Of a stretch of DNA of 64,000 nt, positions 43,880 to 52,055 are shown in pieces. Origin of the DNA: Blautia schinkii DSM 10518 (GTDB lineage: Bacteria; Bacillota; Clostridia; Lachnospirales; Lachnospiraceae); contig KL370850.1 of assembly GCA_000702025.1 (NCBI GenBank), positions 100,359 to 164,358 of the forward strand. The letters run 5' to 3'. The notes beneath the pieces were generated by a model that saw nothing but the letters and a program-made list of their open reading frames with translations, was not told where the DNA came from and did no database searches. A program made the translations under genes and the position numbers. The first letter of the stretch is position 1. Every line of letters starts with the position of its first letter.

Positions 43880-45425
43880 ACATGACTCCCTCCAATACGT
43901 CGTCTCGCTTGATACCCAGCATGTGCTGTCCAAGCTCTTCTTCTGTTACGCTCTCCACATCGTTAAAGAAGCCTGCGAATTTCCCCTTATACATAACGGC
44001 CAGACGGTCGCTCAGGGAGAAAATCTCAGTCAGGTCCGCGGAAATCAGGATTACCGCGCAGCCCGCATCCCGGAATTCCAGAAGCCGCTGCCTGATAAAA
44101 GCCGCCGCTCCTACGTCGATACCACGGGTAGGCTGGTTCGCTATGATGATATCCGGTCCTGTAGAAAATTCACGGGCAACAATCACCTTCTGGATATTTC
44201 CGCCGGAGAGCATGCCCACGCTCTGTTTCCTGTTCCTGCATTTGATGAGGTATTCCTTCACCAGCTCGTCGCTGCGCTTCTCTATGGCTTTACGCTTGAG
44301 CATCATTCTTCCTGAATATTTGGAATCCTTGTACTGGTTGGAGAAAAGGTTCTCCTGGATGCTCAAGGTCTTTGCACAGCCTGTGGACATACGGTCCTCA
44401 GGAATATGTGCCAGCTTCATGGCGCGGATATCGTCGATGGAGCAGTTGGCAATCTCCTTGCCCTTGATTTCAATGGTGCCTTTATATTTCTTATTCAGCC
44501 CTGTCAGCGTGTCAATCAGTTCGCTCTGTCCGTTGCCCTCCACACCGGCAATGCCAAGGATTTCCCCACCCTTCAGATCAAAGGAGAGGTCGTCCACCTT
44601 GAGCACGCCCTGGGTATTGTTTACCGTCAGATTGCGGACCTTGAGGAAAATATTGTCTGTCAGGTGCTGTTCATTCTTTTCAAACTTAAGGGACACTTCA
44701 TGTCCTACCATGAGTCTGGACATCTCCTGCGTGCTGATGTCAGCCACCTCGTAGGTACCCATGCTCCGTCCGTTTCTCATGATGGTCGCACGGTTACAGA
44801 TTTTCTTGATCTCATCCAGCTTATGGGAAATGAAAATAATCGTGTGGCCTTTTTCACGCAGCTTCAAAAGCTGTATGAATAATTCATCGGTTTCCTGTGG
44901 AGTCAATACGGCTGTCGGCTCATCAAGGATCAGAATCTCGGCCCCGCGGTACAGAGCCTTAAGGATTTCCACCTTCTGTTTGATTCCTACCGGAATCTCC
45001 TCCACCTTATCCCGCACATTAATCTCAAAATTATACTCCTGTGCAATACTCTGGGCTGCTTCCACAGCTTTGTCCATATCAATAAAAATCCCTTTTTTCG
45101 GAGCCACCCCGAGAATGATATTCTCAGCCACGGTCAGGGACGGGACCAGCATGAAATGCTGATGTACCATACCGATTCCTTTGCTGATGGCATCCTGTGG
45201 GGATTTGATGACTGCCGGCTGTCCGTTGAGAATGATCTCGCCCTGATCCGGAGACTCGATGCCGAAAAGCACTTTCATCAGTGTACTTTTTCCGGCGCCG
45301 TTCTCTCCGAGCAGCGCATGGATTTCACCCTTCCGAAGCTCCAGAGACACATCTTCGTTTGCAACCACACCATTGCCGTAAATCTTCATGATATGGTTCA
45401 TCTGTAATACAATCTGATTATCCAA
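43872..45425 (-). CDS. Nucleoside ABC transporter ATP-binding protein with two NBDs (NupO-like)
   Basis: 517 residues with two tandem ABC ATPase domains, as in RbsA/NupO. Domain 1 has Walker A GENGAGKSTL, then Walker B ILILDEPTAVLT and IIFISHKLDEIK. Domain 2 starts near residue 260 with GVEGNGQSEL, a degenerate Walker A lacking the GKS/T Lys, then LSGGNIQKVIVARE and NQPTRGIDVGA. The degenerate second site is normal for this subfamily. The start is probably the TTG at 45425, which has GGGGTGA upstream; the next ATG (45401) lacks a ribosome site. It energises uptake through the two downstream permeases. Confidence 0.92.
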   Translation of the reverse strand: MDNQIVLQMNHIMKIYGNGVVANEDVSLELRKGEIHALLGENGAGKSTLMKVLFGIESPDQGEIILNGQPAVIKSPQDAISKGIGMVHQHFMLVPSLTVAENIILGVAPKKGIFIDMDKAVEAAQSIAQEYNFEINVRDKVEEIPVGIKQKVEILKALYRGAEILILDEPTAVLTPQETDELFIQLLKLREKGHTIIFISHKLDEIKKICNRATIMRNGRSMGTYEVADISTQEMSRLMVGHEVSLKFEKNEQHLTDNIFLKVRNLTVNNTQGVLKVDDLSFDLKGGEILGIAGVEGNGQSELIDTLTGLNKKYKGTIEIKGKEIANCSIDDIRAMKLAHIPEDRMSTGCAKTLSIQENLFSNQYKDSKYSGRMMLKRKAIEKRSDELVKEYLIKCRNRKQSVGMLSGGNIQKVIVAREFSTGPDIIIANQPTRGIDVGAAAFIRQRLLEFRDAGCAVILISADLTEIFSLSDRLAVMYKGKFAGFFNDVESVTEEELGQHMLGIKRDDVLEGVMYE

Positions 45426-45501
45426 ACCTGTTCACCCCGTCTCTTTCTTAATTTAAAAGCCGCAAACAAGTGGCTATGTAAATAGGCATCCCTAATATGA
45501 C

Positions 45502-45540
45502 AAAAATCCAGTCCCGGGCAAACTCCCGGAACTGGATTTT
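45502..45540 (-). terminator. Partial terminator between the binding protein and the ATPase
   Basis: A 16-bp nearly perfect stem (AAAATCCAGT-CCGGG / CCCGG-ACTGGATTTT) followed by a T on the minus strand, in the 226-base gap inside the operon. Such a hairpin usually keeps binding-protein mRNA in excess over the membrane components. Confidence 0.7.
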
Positions 45541-45651
45541 CCATGCCCATTACAAACCTGTATGAAATTTACTGATAATCTGCAGCCGCTCCGATTCTAC
45601 GCAGCATCCGCTTCGCAATGCTGCCGCCGAACCGTTGCTATAACTCAGACT

Positions 45652-46779
45652 TTATTTCACTTTAACAGAATCAATTAAGGCTTTGATCTCGTCCTGGCTC
45701 ATTGCATTGTCGCCAAGTGCGGTCGGAACCGTGATGTCGCCGTTTGTGATCTGCTCTTTGAGCTCAGCCACCTTAGTGCGGATTGCTTCCGGAACAACTT
45801 CCTCATAGTGAGCGTCCTCTACTAACTCTACGCCGCCCTCTGCGAAGCCGAGGTATTCCAGAACACCGTACTCCAGTGTGCCGTCCATGTCAGCCTTGAT
45901 GGCACGGATCAGAGAGTTTCCAACATTCTTAAGTGCGGAAGTCGGAATATATTCTGCATAGTCAGGAAGAAGAGCTGCCTGGTCGGAGTCAACGCCGAAT
46001 GCATATCTGCCGGCATCTGCTGCTGCCTCGATCTGTCCGAGTCCTGCGCTTCCGGCTACGTTAAAGCCTACGTCAGCACCGTTCTGGTACTGGGTCAGAG
46101 CCATATCCTTGCCTGCTGCGGAATCATAGAAGTTACCAACATATGCCAGAGCCACCTGGATTTCTTCTTCAATGTCTTTCGCACCCTGGATGTAGCCTAC
46201 CAGGAAGTCATTGATTACGGAGTTCTCCATACCACCCAGGAAACCGATCACCTTGTTGGAAGGATCGATCTTCTCAAGACTCTCGTCTGTGGTCATCATG
46301 GCTGCTGCTGCGCCCACCAGGTAGGAAACCTCGTTCTGTTTGTACATTACGTTGTAAACATTTTCACCGCCGTTGCTGTAATCAAAGGCTTCATCAAAAT
46401 AGATGAATTTCTGATCCGGATAATCTGCGGAAGCGTTTGTCAGCGCGTCGAGCATCTGGAAGGTACCAACAATGATTACATCATAGGAACCATCGTCACA
46501 ATAGTCATAAAGTGTAGGCTCCCATTTCGCCTCGTCTGCGGAGGTCGCACCCATCTGCTCTGCCTTAAAGGTAAACTTGTCCTCTCCCAATTCCTCCTGC
46601 AATGCGGTCAGGCCTGTGTTTGCTGAATCGAAGAAAGATTTGTCTCCCAGTGTACCGTTTAAGAGAAGGGCTGCTTTATAAGGCTCGCCGTCTCCCTTTG
46701 CCATTACCGGTACGGTAACAACACCTGTGGATACCACCATAGACGCGGTCAGTGCTAATGCTAACATTCTTTTTTTCAT
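45652..46779 (-). CDS. BMP-family nucleoside-binding protein
   Basis: About 375 residues from the ATG at 46779 (AGGAGG upstream). An N-terminal signal peptide (KKRMLALALTASMVVSTG) ends at PVMA|KG. The mature part matches the Bmp/PnrA family: YKAALLLNGTLGDKSFFDSA near the start, then VSYLVGAAAAMMTTDESL, DVGFNVAGSAGLGQIEAA and FGVDSDQAALLPDYAEYIP. It captures nucleosides outside the membrane for the ABC importer encoded downstream. It lacks the lipobox Cys that anchors most Gram-positive binding proteins; it may stay membrane-tethered by its uncleaved signal or be released. Confidence 0.92.
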   Translation of the reverse strand: MKKRMLALALTASMVVSTGVVTVPVMAKGDGEPYKAALLLNGTLGDKSFFDSANTGLTALQEELGEDKFTFKAEQMGATSADEAKWEPTLYDYCDDGSYDVIIVGTFQMLDALTNASADYPDQKFIYFDEAFDYSNGGENVYNVMYKQNEVSYLVGAAAAMMTTDESLEKIDPSNKVIGFLGGMENSVINDFLVGYIQGAKDIEEEIQVALAYVGNFYDSAAGKDMALTQYQNGADVGFNVAGSAGLGQIEAAADAGRYAFGVDSDQAALLPDYAEYIPTSALKNVGNSLIRAIKADMDGTLEYGVLEYLGFAEGGVELVEDAHYEEVVPEAIRTKVAELKEQITNGDITVPTALGDNAMSQDEIKALIDSVKVK

Positions 46780-46793
46780 TTCTTTTCCTCCTT

Positions 46794-48188
46794 TTATTTT
46801 TGAGCTTTTTTTATACTGCATAAAGTATCATTGACTAACTCCTCCAGGGTAATCTTCCGGAAGCGGCCCCGCATATAAGTCGCCAGCTCGGAAAAAGCCG
46901 GGTGAATCAGTTCGTTTGGAATGATACGCATTCCCTGGATAATTGTGATCAGTGGCATGATCATGCCCGCATTACAGTCCACGTCAATCCCGCACATCGT
47001 AATGATATGCAGTGTCTCCCGGAAATCACCGCCGCCGTAAAGCAGGGCAATGATCTCGCAGCACGCGTTGGGATAGGCGTGAATCCAATTGTAGCGTCTG
47101 TATTTCTCACGGCACGCTTTCAGTGCATCCCGCCAGTCCGTGTATTTCCCGCAGCATTCATAGGCAAAGGAAATCACCGAATAATACTCACTGTCCTTAG
47201 GAATCAGCTCCATGGCAGCTTCCACCACCCTGCGGATATCCTTTTCCACAAAGGCAAGGGAGGTCATCACTGCATTGAACACTTCGCCGAGGATCCCATT
47301 GTTCGCATGGGATACCTCACCGTCGCTGAAGGCAAGCTTCGCCGCCTGATATGCGTCTCCCGGTGCGCACATGCCGCAGATTCCGCCACGCATCTGAGCA
47401 CCGATCCACTCATTAAACGGATTCCGGTAAGTACCGCTCATGGGTGGGAAAATTCCATTTTTTATATTACGGATAGCAATCTCCTCCGCGGACCAGCCGC
47501 AGGGGATGAGTCCTACCCAGGACAGTGCGATATCTGTAGATGTTACGTCATAGCCTTTCTTTGAAAAAGCATCGAGAAATGCCAGCTCAAAGGTAATATC
47601 ATCATTGTATGTATTGGGCTCGCGGAGATACCCCCGCACATCCCCAAAGGCTTCCTCAAGCTTCTCGTATGTATATCCCTCCACCATAGTGCCCATGGCT
47701 CCGCCAATCAACTGGGACAGCCAGGCTCCGCGGATTCTATCACCGAATTCCGCGCTGTCTATGTCCACCTTCTCCGCTGCCGGGAATGTGACAGCCTTCT
47801 CATATTGGACAAAGGACTCATAAACCGTGTAACCCCAATAAGGGGAAGTCTCATCCTTCTCCGCCGCGGCAAGCTCTCTGCGCAGCAGCGCCGAAATCTC
47901 ATGAAGCTCCACGAAATCTCTCTCCTTATGAGCGATAAGCCCCTGTTCTAAAAGGCGGTAACCCTCCTCGCTCACCCGGTATCCGCGGTTCTCTAAAGCT
48001 TGTATGGCTGCGACCATGATCTTCTCCGGCGCGCCGGACCCAGGTACATTGCTTCCCCAGTCCAGCGAAAGATTGTCATCGTAAAACCCTGACACATCCA
48101 CATTGTCTGTCCAGGTCTGCTCCTCGGCACTACGGATGACCGGCTTGGCTGATGTAAAAATGCATTCTGCCATTTCCCATGCTTTCAT
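46794..48188 (-). CDS. ADP-ribosylglycohydrolase family protein
   Basis: 464 residues. Residues 1-145 form an extra N-terminal region, and the ADP-ribosylglycohydrolase fold starts at about 150 with DRIRGAWLSQLIGGAMGTMVEG. Metal-binding features include NTYNDDITFELAFLDAF (Asp pair) and the late MCGIDVDCNAGMIMPL. It heads the nucleoside importer operon, 14 bp before the BMP gene, so it probably removes ADP-ribose or a ribosyl group from an imported or recycled nucleoside derivative rather than acting on proteins (inference). The 399-base divergent gap upstream contains two TGAC-N4-GTCA sites, one near its own promoter. Confidence 0.85.
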   Translation of the reverse strand: MKAWEMAECIFTSAKPVIRSAEEQTWTDNVDVSGFYDDNLSLDWGSNVPGSGAPEKIMVAAIQALENRGYRVSEEGYRLLEQGLIAHKERDFVELHEISALLRRELAAAEKDETSPYWGYTVYESFVQYEKAVTFPAAEKVDIDSAEFGDRIRGAWLSQLIGGAMGTMVEGYTYEKLEEAFGDVRGYLREPNTYNDDITFELAFLDAFSKKGYDVTSTDIALSWVGLIPCGWSAEEIAIRNIKNGIFPPMSGTYRNPFNEWIGAQMRGGICGMCAPGDAYQAAKLAFSDGEVSHANNGILGEVFNAVMTSLAFVEKDIRRVVEAAMELIPKDSEYYSVISFAYECCGKYTDWRDALKACREKYRRYNWIHAYPNACCEIIALLYGGGDFRETLHIITMCGIDVDCNAGMIMPLITIIQGMRIIPNELIHPAFSELATYMRGRFRKITLEELVNDTLCSIKKAQK

Positions 48189-48372
48189 CTGTATTCTCCC
48201 TTATATACTGCCTGCTAAGAACTTGCTAATAACACAATGCAGTAATTACTGTAAATAGTGACACAATTCATCGTTCGATAGCTCTATTTTACTATACATT
48301 TCTATAAAATTCCATACATATTTTATATTTTACAAAAATTATTATTTTACCATATACTATTGTTTTTTTATA

Positions 48373-48384
48373 TGACCTATGTCA
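48373..48384. promoter_or_regulatory. Crp/Fnr-type operator candidate 1
   Basis: TGACCTATGTCA, a one-mismatch version of the palindrome TGAC-N4-GTCA, in the divergent gap (48189-48587) between the nucleoside import operon and the Crp/Fnr gene. Confidence 0.55.
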
Positions 48385-48484
48385 TATTAGAAGAAAAACT
48401 TATACTATAATGCCACGCATTTCATGAGCCAAAGCATTACATACACTAACGCTCTGTAATACAGCAGTATTTTATCGCCCCATG

Positions 48485-48496
48485 TGACATATGTCA
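48485..48496. promoter_or_regulatory. Crp/Fnr-type operator candidate 2
   Basis: TGACATATGTCA, a perfect 12-bp palindrome 112 bp from the first site and 92 bp before the Crp/Fnr start codon. Such half-sites (TGAC...GTCA) are bound by FNR/HcpR-like proteins, so autoregulation and control of the importer are plausible. Confidence 0.65.
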
Positions 48497-48587
48497 TATA
48501 CATTTGCTATTCTATAGATTATGATGAGGAAAAGGTCAAAAGGATACCAACCCACTCATCATATTGACAAGAGAAAAGAGGTTTCCA

Positions 48588-49271
48588 ATGATACGAAAAA
48601 CATTTTCCGAACAATATCTGCCTGTTCTGGAGGAGTTCGGTCTCTCGGAACTGCCCCGGGAGCTCCTTTCTCTGATTCAGTTCGACAAAAAAGAATACAT
48701 ATACCAGGAGGGTTCTCCTGTCAACTATCTGCTCATCCTTTTAAAAGGCAGAGCGAAGGTAGTGACCTTAACTGAGGAGGGGCGAACCCTGCTGCACAGC
48801 TTCACAGACAAGGGCGGCATCCTGGGCGAAGTAGAAATGCTCACCGGAAATCCTGATGCAGCACTCCACGTACAGGCAGTGACACCTGTGCTCTGTATCG
48901 CCATCCCGCTTCCCGAGGGAGCAAAAATTCTCCGAAGCAATCTGGCATTTATGAACAAACTCGGCATGATGCTTGCCCGTAAGCTTGCTTCCACAAATTA
49001 TAATTCATCGCGGATCATTCTCTATACTCTGGAGAACCGACTCTGTTCCTATATTGAAATGACCAGTCCGGCGGGCTGCTTCGAGGAACAGCTCACCCAG
49101 GCCGCGGAGCTGCTTGGCACCAGCTACCGCCATCTGCTGCGCACCTTTGAAAAGCTTTGCCGGGAAAACATCCTGGAAAAGTCAGGACACAGCTACCGGA
49201 TTGCGGACCCGGCCGCCCTGCACAAAAGGGGACGGGGGTTCTATTCATGTTATCTGGGTGACACGATATAA
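48588..49271 (+). CDS. Crp/Fnr-family transcriptional regulator (divergent to nucleoside importer)
   Basis: About 227 residues from the ATG at 48588, with AGAGG upstream. Residues 10-125 form a cyclic-nucleotide-binding-like beta barrel (YIYQEGSPVNYLLILLKGRAK, GGILGEVEMLTGNPD), but no FNR-type Cys cluster is visible. The C-terminal winged helix has the recognition helix TSYRHLLRTFEKL. It is transcribed divergently from the nucleoside import operon with two TGAC-N4-GTCA palindromes between them, so it probably controls that operon and itself. The following two DMT transporter genes, about 70 bp downstream, may be co-transcribed. The effector is unknown. Confidence 0.9.
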   Translation: MIRKTFSEQYLPVLEEFGLSELPRELLSLIQFDKKEYIYQEGSPVNYLLILLKGRAKVVTLTEEGRTLLHSFTDKGGILGEVEMLTGNPDAALHVQAVTPVLCIAIPLPEGAKILRSNLAFMNKLGMMLARKLASTNYNSSRIILYTLENRLCSYIEMTSPAGCFEEQLTQAAELLGTSYRHLLRTFEKLCRENILEKSGHSYRIADPAALHKRGRGFYSCYLGDTI

Positions 49272-49342
49272 CGGTTTTTGCTGAAATTTTGATATTATTA
49301 AATAGCTATACAGGTTAAATAGCTACACAGGAGGTACTTTTC

Positions 49343-49762
49343 ATGTATGCATTATTCACTCTGATTGCCGGGGCCTGCCAGTCTGCCATGGTCAGCTTAA
49401 ACGGCATGATCAGCAATTATGTCGGTATGTTTGGCATGAGCCTTGTGGTCCACGTAATCGGCGGAGCACTGCTCATCCTTTATATGAAGCTCTTTGCACA
49501 CGAAAAACTGAAAATAGCCGGAATGCCCTGGTATCTCTATTCAGCGGGCTTCTTCGGGATATTTCTGGTAGTCACATCCAGTTATTGCATCGGTATCCTC
49601 GGCGTATCGTTTATGACCTGCATCTCAATCACAGGGCAATTGGCAATTTCCGCTGTAATCGACCATTTCGGCTGGTTCGGCGTGCCGCGTATTCCCTTTA
49701 ACCTGAAGCGCCTGCCCTGCTTTGCACTGATACTTGTGGGGCTTATCATAATCATTTTGTAG
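49343..49762 (+). CDS. DMT-superfamily small membrane protein (DUF606/YdcZ-like), subunit 1
   Basis: 139 residues with about five membrane helices, beginning MYALFTLIAGACQSAMVSLN and containing GMFGMSLVVHVIGGALLILY. It matches the short DUF606 transporters, half the size of usual ten-helix drug/metabolite transporters. Such proteins are normally encoded in pairs, and the next gene is a second member, so the two likely form a heterodimeric carrier. AGGAGG lies eight bases before the ATG. The location downstream of a Crp/Fnr gene in a nucleoside cluster suggests a nucleobase or related product as substrate (inference). Confidence 0.85.
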   Translation: MYALFTLIAGACQSAMVSLNGMISNYVGMFGMSLVVHVIGGALLILYMKLFAHEKLKIAGMPWYLYSAGFFGIFLVVTSSYCIGILGVSFMTCISITGQLAISAVIDHFGWFGVPRIPFNLKRLPCFALILVGLIIIIL

Positions 49763-49817
49763 CTGTTCTGTAGCTTTACAGTTACATCAATTTCTTTGAA
49801 CGAAAGGAGCTTTTTCC

Positions 49818-50297
49818 ATGGCTTTCGTATTAACACTTGCGTTTGTAAATGGCTGTGCCACTGTAATATCTAAAATGATCAATTTCCGATGCACCAAGGT
49901 GCTCGGCAGGAACAACGGTTCCCTTGTAAACTATGTGGTAGCTTCCGCGATTTCCTTAGTGCTGCTCGTTGTTTCGTCTAAGTTCCATATTGATTTTTAT
50001 TCCTTCGCAGAAGCTCCCTGGTGGATGTATCTTGGCGGAGCCTTTGGCATTGTGGCTTTCATCGTCTCCATGATCACCCTCTCCCACCTAAAGGTAATGG
50101 AATCAACCATCCTGCTCCTGGTGGGCCAGCTTACCGCCGGAATCCTGTTTGACACCTTCATGTTTCAGAACATCAGCCTCAAGAAAATCCTCGGTATTGT
50201 TTTAGTGGCCGCGGGAATTATCTGGGATAATAAAGTGTCAGCAGAAAATAATGAATCTGCAAAAAACAATGAGCCTGCTGAAACTGATATTTTGTAA
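49818..50297 (+). CDS. DMT-superfamily small membrane protein (DUF606/YdcZ-like), subunit 2
   Basis: 159 residues with about five membrane helices, starting MAFVLTLAFVNGCATVISKM and including the family-like GSLVNYVVASAISLVLLV. The C-terminal 20 residues form a polar Asn/Glu-rich tail outside the domain. It is separated by 55 bp from the first member and has AAGGAG eight bases upstream. It is presumed to pair with the preceding gene product to make a complete exporter or importer. A 29-bp tandem repeat begins 13 bp past its stop codon. Confidence 0.84.
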   Translation: MAFVLTLAFVNGCATVISKMINFRCTKVLGRNNGSLVNYVVASAISLVLLVVSSKFHIDFYSFAEAPWWMYLGGAFGIVAFIVSMITLSHLKVMESTILLLVGQLTAGILFDTFMFQNISLKKILGIVLVAAGIIWDNKVSAENNESAKNNEPAETDIL

Positions 50298-50310
50298 TTT
50301 AATGCATAAT

Positions 50311-50394
50311 AACCTGACGTTTAATGCCAGATATTTAACAACCTGACATTTAATTTCAGATATTTAAAAACCTGACGTTTAATTAATATTCAAA
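50311..50394. repeat. Three tandem 29-bp repeats
   Basis: Units start at 50311, 50340 and 50369, each with AACCTGAC(G/A)TTTAAT; the first two continue CAGATATTTAA. They fill the short gap between the convergent DMT transporter and Crp/Fnr genes. Confidence 0.75.
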
Positions 50395-50416
50395 CCGTGC
50401 AGTTATGAATTTCGAC

Positions 50417-51085
50417 TTATGTATCTTTATCCATACTGCCCAGTTTTTCCATATCGAGAATACGGATTCGGTTGCGGTTTCTGGAGATTATGCCGTTTTC
50501 CTCCATTGCATGAAAAATCCGGTTGAGATGACGCACGGAAACGCAGCATTCAATCACGGTCTGCTTGCAGGAGATTGTAAACGCTTCCTGGTGGGTACGC
50601 ACCGCGCGCTCATAAAGACACTGGGCAACCCGCACCTTTGCGTCGAGAAGTCCCACACGTACACGCTCCTGCCCACTTTGGGTAAGCTCCCAGCCAAGCT
50701 GGCGGCATATGGCCCGGAGAAATGGCGGATGCTGCATCATCTTCTTTTCCACCACATGAATGGGAATGCGGAAAACAACAGAGTCCTCCGCCATATCCAC
50801 ACTGTGGAAAAAATCAATTTCTGCTGCTATCTCCATCTCTCCGATCCATCTTCCCCGCGGGATGTCATCATCAATATAAATTTCCTTCCCGCCGCTGGTA
50901 CCGTTTATAATCCTACATTTACCGTCCGCCAGAAAGTAAATGGCATCCACCTTACCTCCGGCATGAAAAAGGTATTCACCCTTTTGATAATGCTCGATTG
51001 TAATGTCATTTGATTCCAGGCAGGCAAATTCCTCTGTCACATCCAGCTCTTCCAGATATCTGCGGATGATTTCGTCTTTTTTCAT
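50417..51085 (-). CDS. Crp/Fnr-family transcriptional regulator (second copy)
   Basis: 222 residues. The N-terminal effector barrel contains GEYLFHAGGKVDAIYFLADG and RGRWIGEMEIAAE; there is no Fe-S Cys set at the N-terminus. The C-terminal winged helix has CVSVRHLNRIFHAM as recognition helix, sharing RHL.R.F with the regulator at 48588. The two proteins may therefore bind similar sites. A palindrome CGGAC-ACAT-GTCCG lies 56 bp upstream. It follows the uridine phosphorylase gene on the same strand after 136 bp. It probably regulates pyrimidine or nucleoside catabolic genes nearby. Confidence 0.9.
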   Translation of the reverse strand: MKKDEIIRRYLEELDVTEEFACLESNDITIEHYQKGEYLFHAGGKVDAIYFLADGKCRIINGTSGGKEIYIDDDIPRGRWIGEMEIAAEIDFFHSVDMAEDSVVFRIPIHVVEKKMMQHPPFLRAICRQLGWELTQSGQERVRVGLLDAKVRVAQCLYERAVRTHQEAFTISCKQTVIECCVSVRHLNRIFHAMEENGIISRNRNRIRILDMEKLGSMDKDT

Positions 51086-51140
51086 AGCTTCTTTTCCTCT
51101 GAGATATCCCTTAATATAACTTGATTGCCCTCATAAGAAT

Positions 51141-51154
51141 CGGACACATGTCCG
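51141..51154. promoter_or_regulatory. Operator-like palindrome upstream of the second Crp/Fnr gene
   Basis: CGGACACATGTCCG, inverted repeat with the core GGAC-N4-GTCC, the same GAC-N4-GTC geometry as the sites upstream of the other Crp/Fnr gene. Confidence 0.55.
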
Positions 51155-51221
51155 CTTTTCACCATTTTCCACATTATAGATAGAATTTGCCATTGTATTT
51201 TGTGCACTTTTTTCGTATTTG

Positions 51222-52001
51222 TTATCTACCCTCTTCTCTATCCTGGGCAATAAGTCTGCGGAGAGCACCGATTCCCACACGAACTGCCATGTCTGTGTCG
51301 TGTGCCTGAGGATTGTCAAGCCCCTGCTTTGCCCGCTCCTGATTCGCCACTACAAGGAAAGCAGAACCACAGCGCACGCGCAGATAGCTTGCCACTGTAA
51401 ATAACGCGGCGGATTCCATCTCTGAGGCAAGACAGCCCAGACGCAGCCACGCATCCCATTTATTTAAAAGCTCATACCCCACCGGCTTTGTCTCCGGAGA
51501 ATGTTGTCCGTAGAAAGAATCCTTACACTGTACTACACCTGTATGGTATGTTACCTTCTGCTCTTTGGCAGAACCAACCAGCGCGTTCACCACATCGAGA
51601 TTCGCCACTGCCGGAAACTCAATGGGCGCATATTCCTTGCTGGTACCCTCCATACGGATAGCACCTGTCGCCACCACGATATCTCCGCCTTTCACATTGA
51701 CTTCCATTCCCCCGCAGGTTCCCACACGCACAAAGGTGTCAGCGCCGCACTGCACCAGCTCCTCCATAGCAATGGATGCAGAAGGGCCGCCGATACCGGT
51801 GGAAGTAACACTTACCTTTTCGCCGTCAAGATATCCTGTGTAGGTCACATACTCTCTCTTATCCGCAATCAGCACCGGATTGTCAAAATACTGGGCAATC
51901 GAAGCACAGCGCTTGGGATCGCCCGGCAGGATTACGTATTTCCCAACCTCACCTGGGGCAACATTAATGTGATACAGCCTTCCGTCATCTGAATATACCA
52001 T
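51222..52001 (-). CDS. Uridine phosphorylase-like nucleoside phosphorylase
   Basis: 259 residues, nucleoside phosphorylase family 1. Visible are VILPGDPKRCASIAQYFD, the phosphate-binding FVRVGTCGGM, GIGGPSASIAMEELVQCGAD and the nucleoside site LASEMESAALFTVASYL. The overall pattern matches bacterial uridine phosphorylases (Udp) better than DeoD or MTAN. It converts uridine plus phosphate to uracil and ribose-1-phosphate in the cytosol. AGGAGG lies eight bases before the ATG. It follows an NAD(P)H oxidoreductase gene by 54 bp and precedes a Crp/Fnr gene, so the three may be co-transcribed. Confidence 0.9.
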   Translation of the reverse strand: MVYSDDGRLYHINVAPGEVGKYVILPGDPKRCASIAQYFDNPVLIADKREYVTYTGYLDGEKVSVTSTGIGGPSASIAMEELVQCGADTFVRVGTCGGMEVNVKGGDIVVATGAIRMEGTSKEYAPIEFPAVANLDVVNALVGSAKEQKVTYHTGVVQCKDSFYGQHSPETKPVGYELLNKWDAWLRLGCLASEMESAALFTVASYLRVRCGSAFLVVANQERAKQGLDNPQAHDTDMAVRVGIGALRRLIAQDREEGR

Positions 52002-52055
52002 AATAAAATCCTCCTATTTTAATTTTTTCTTTGCTTTTTCCTTCGCTGATCCACC

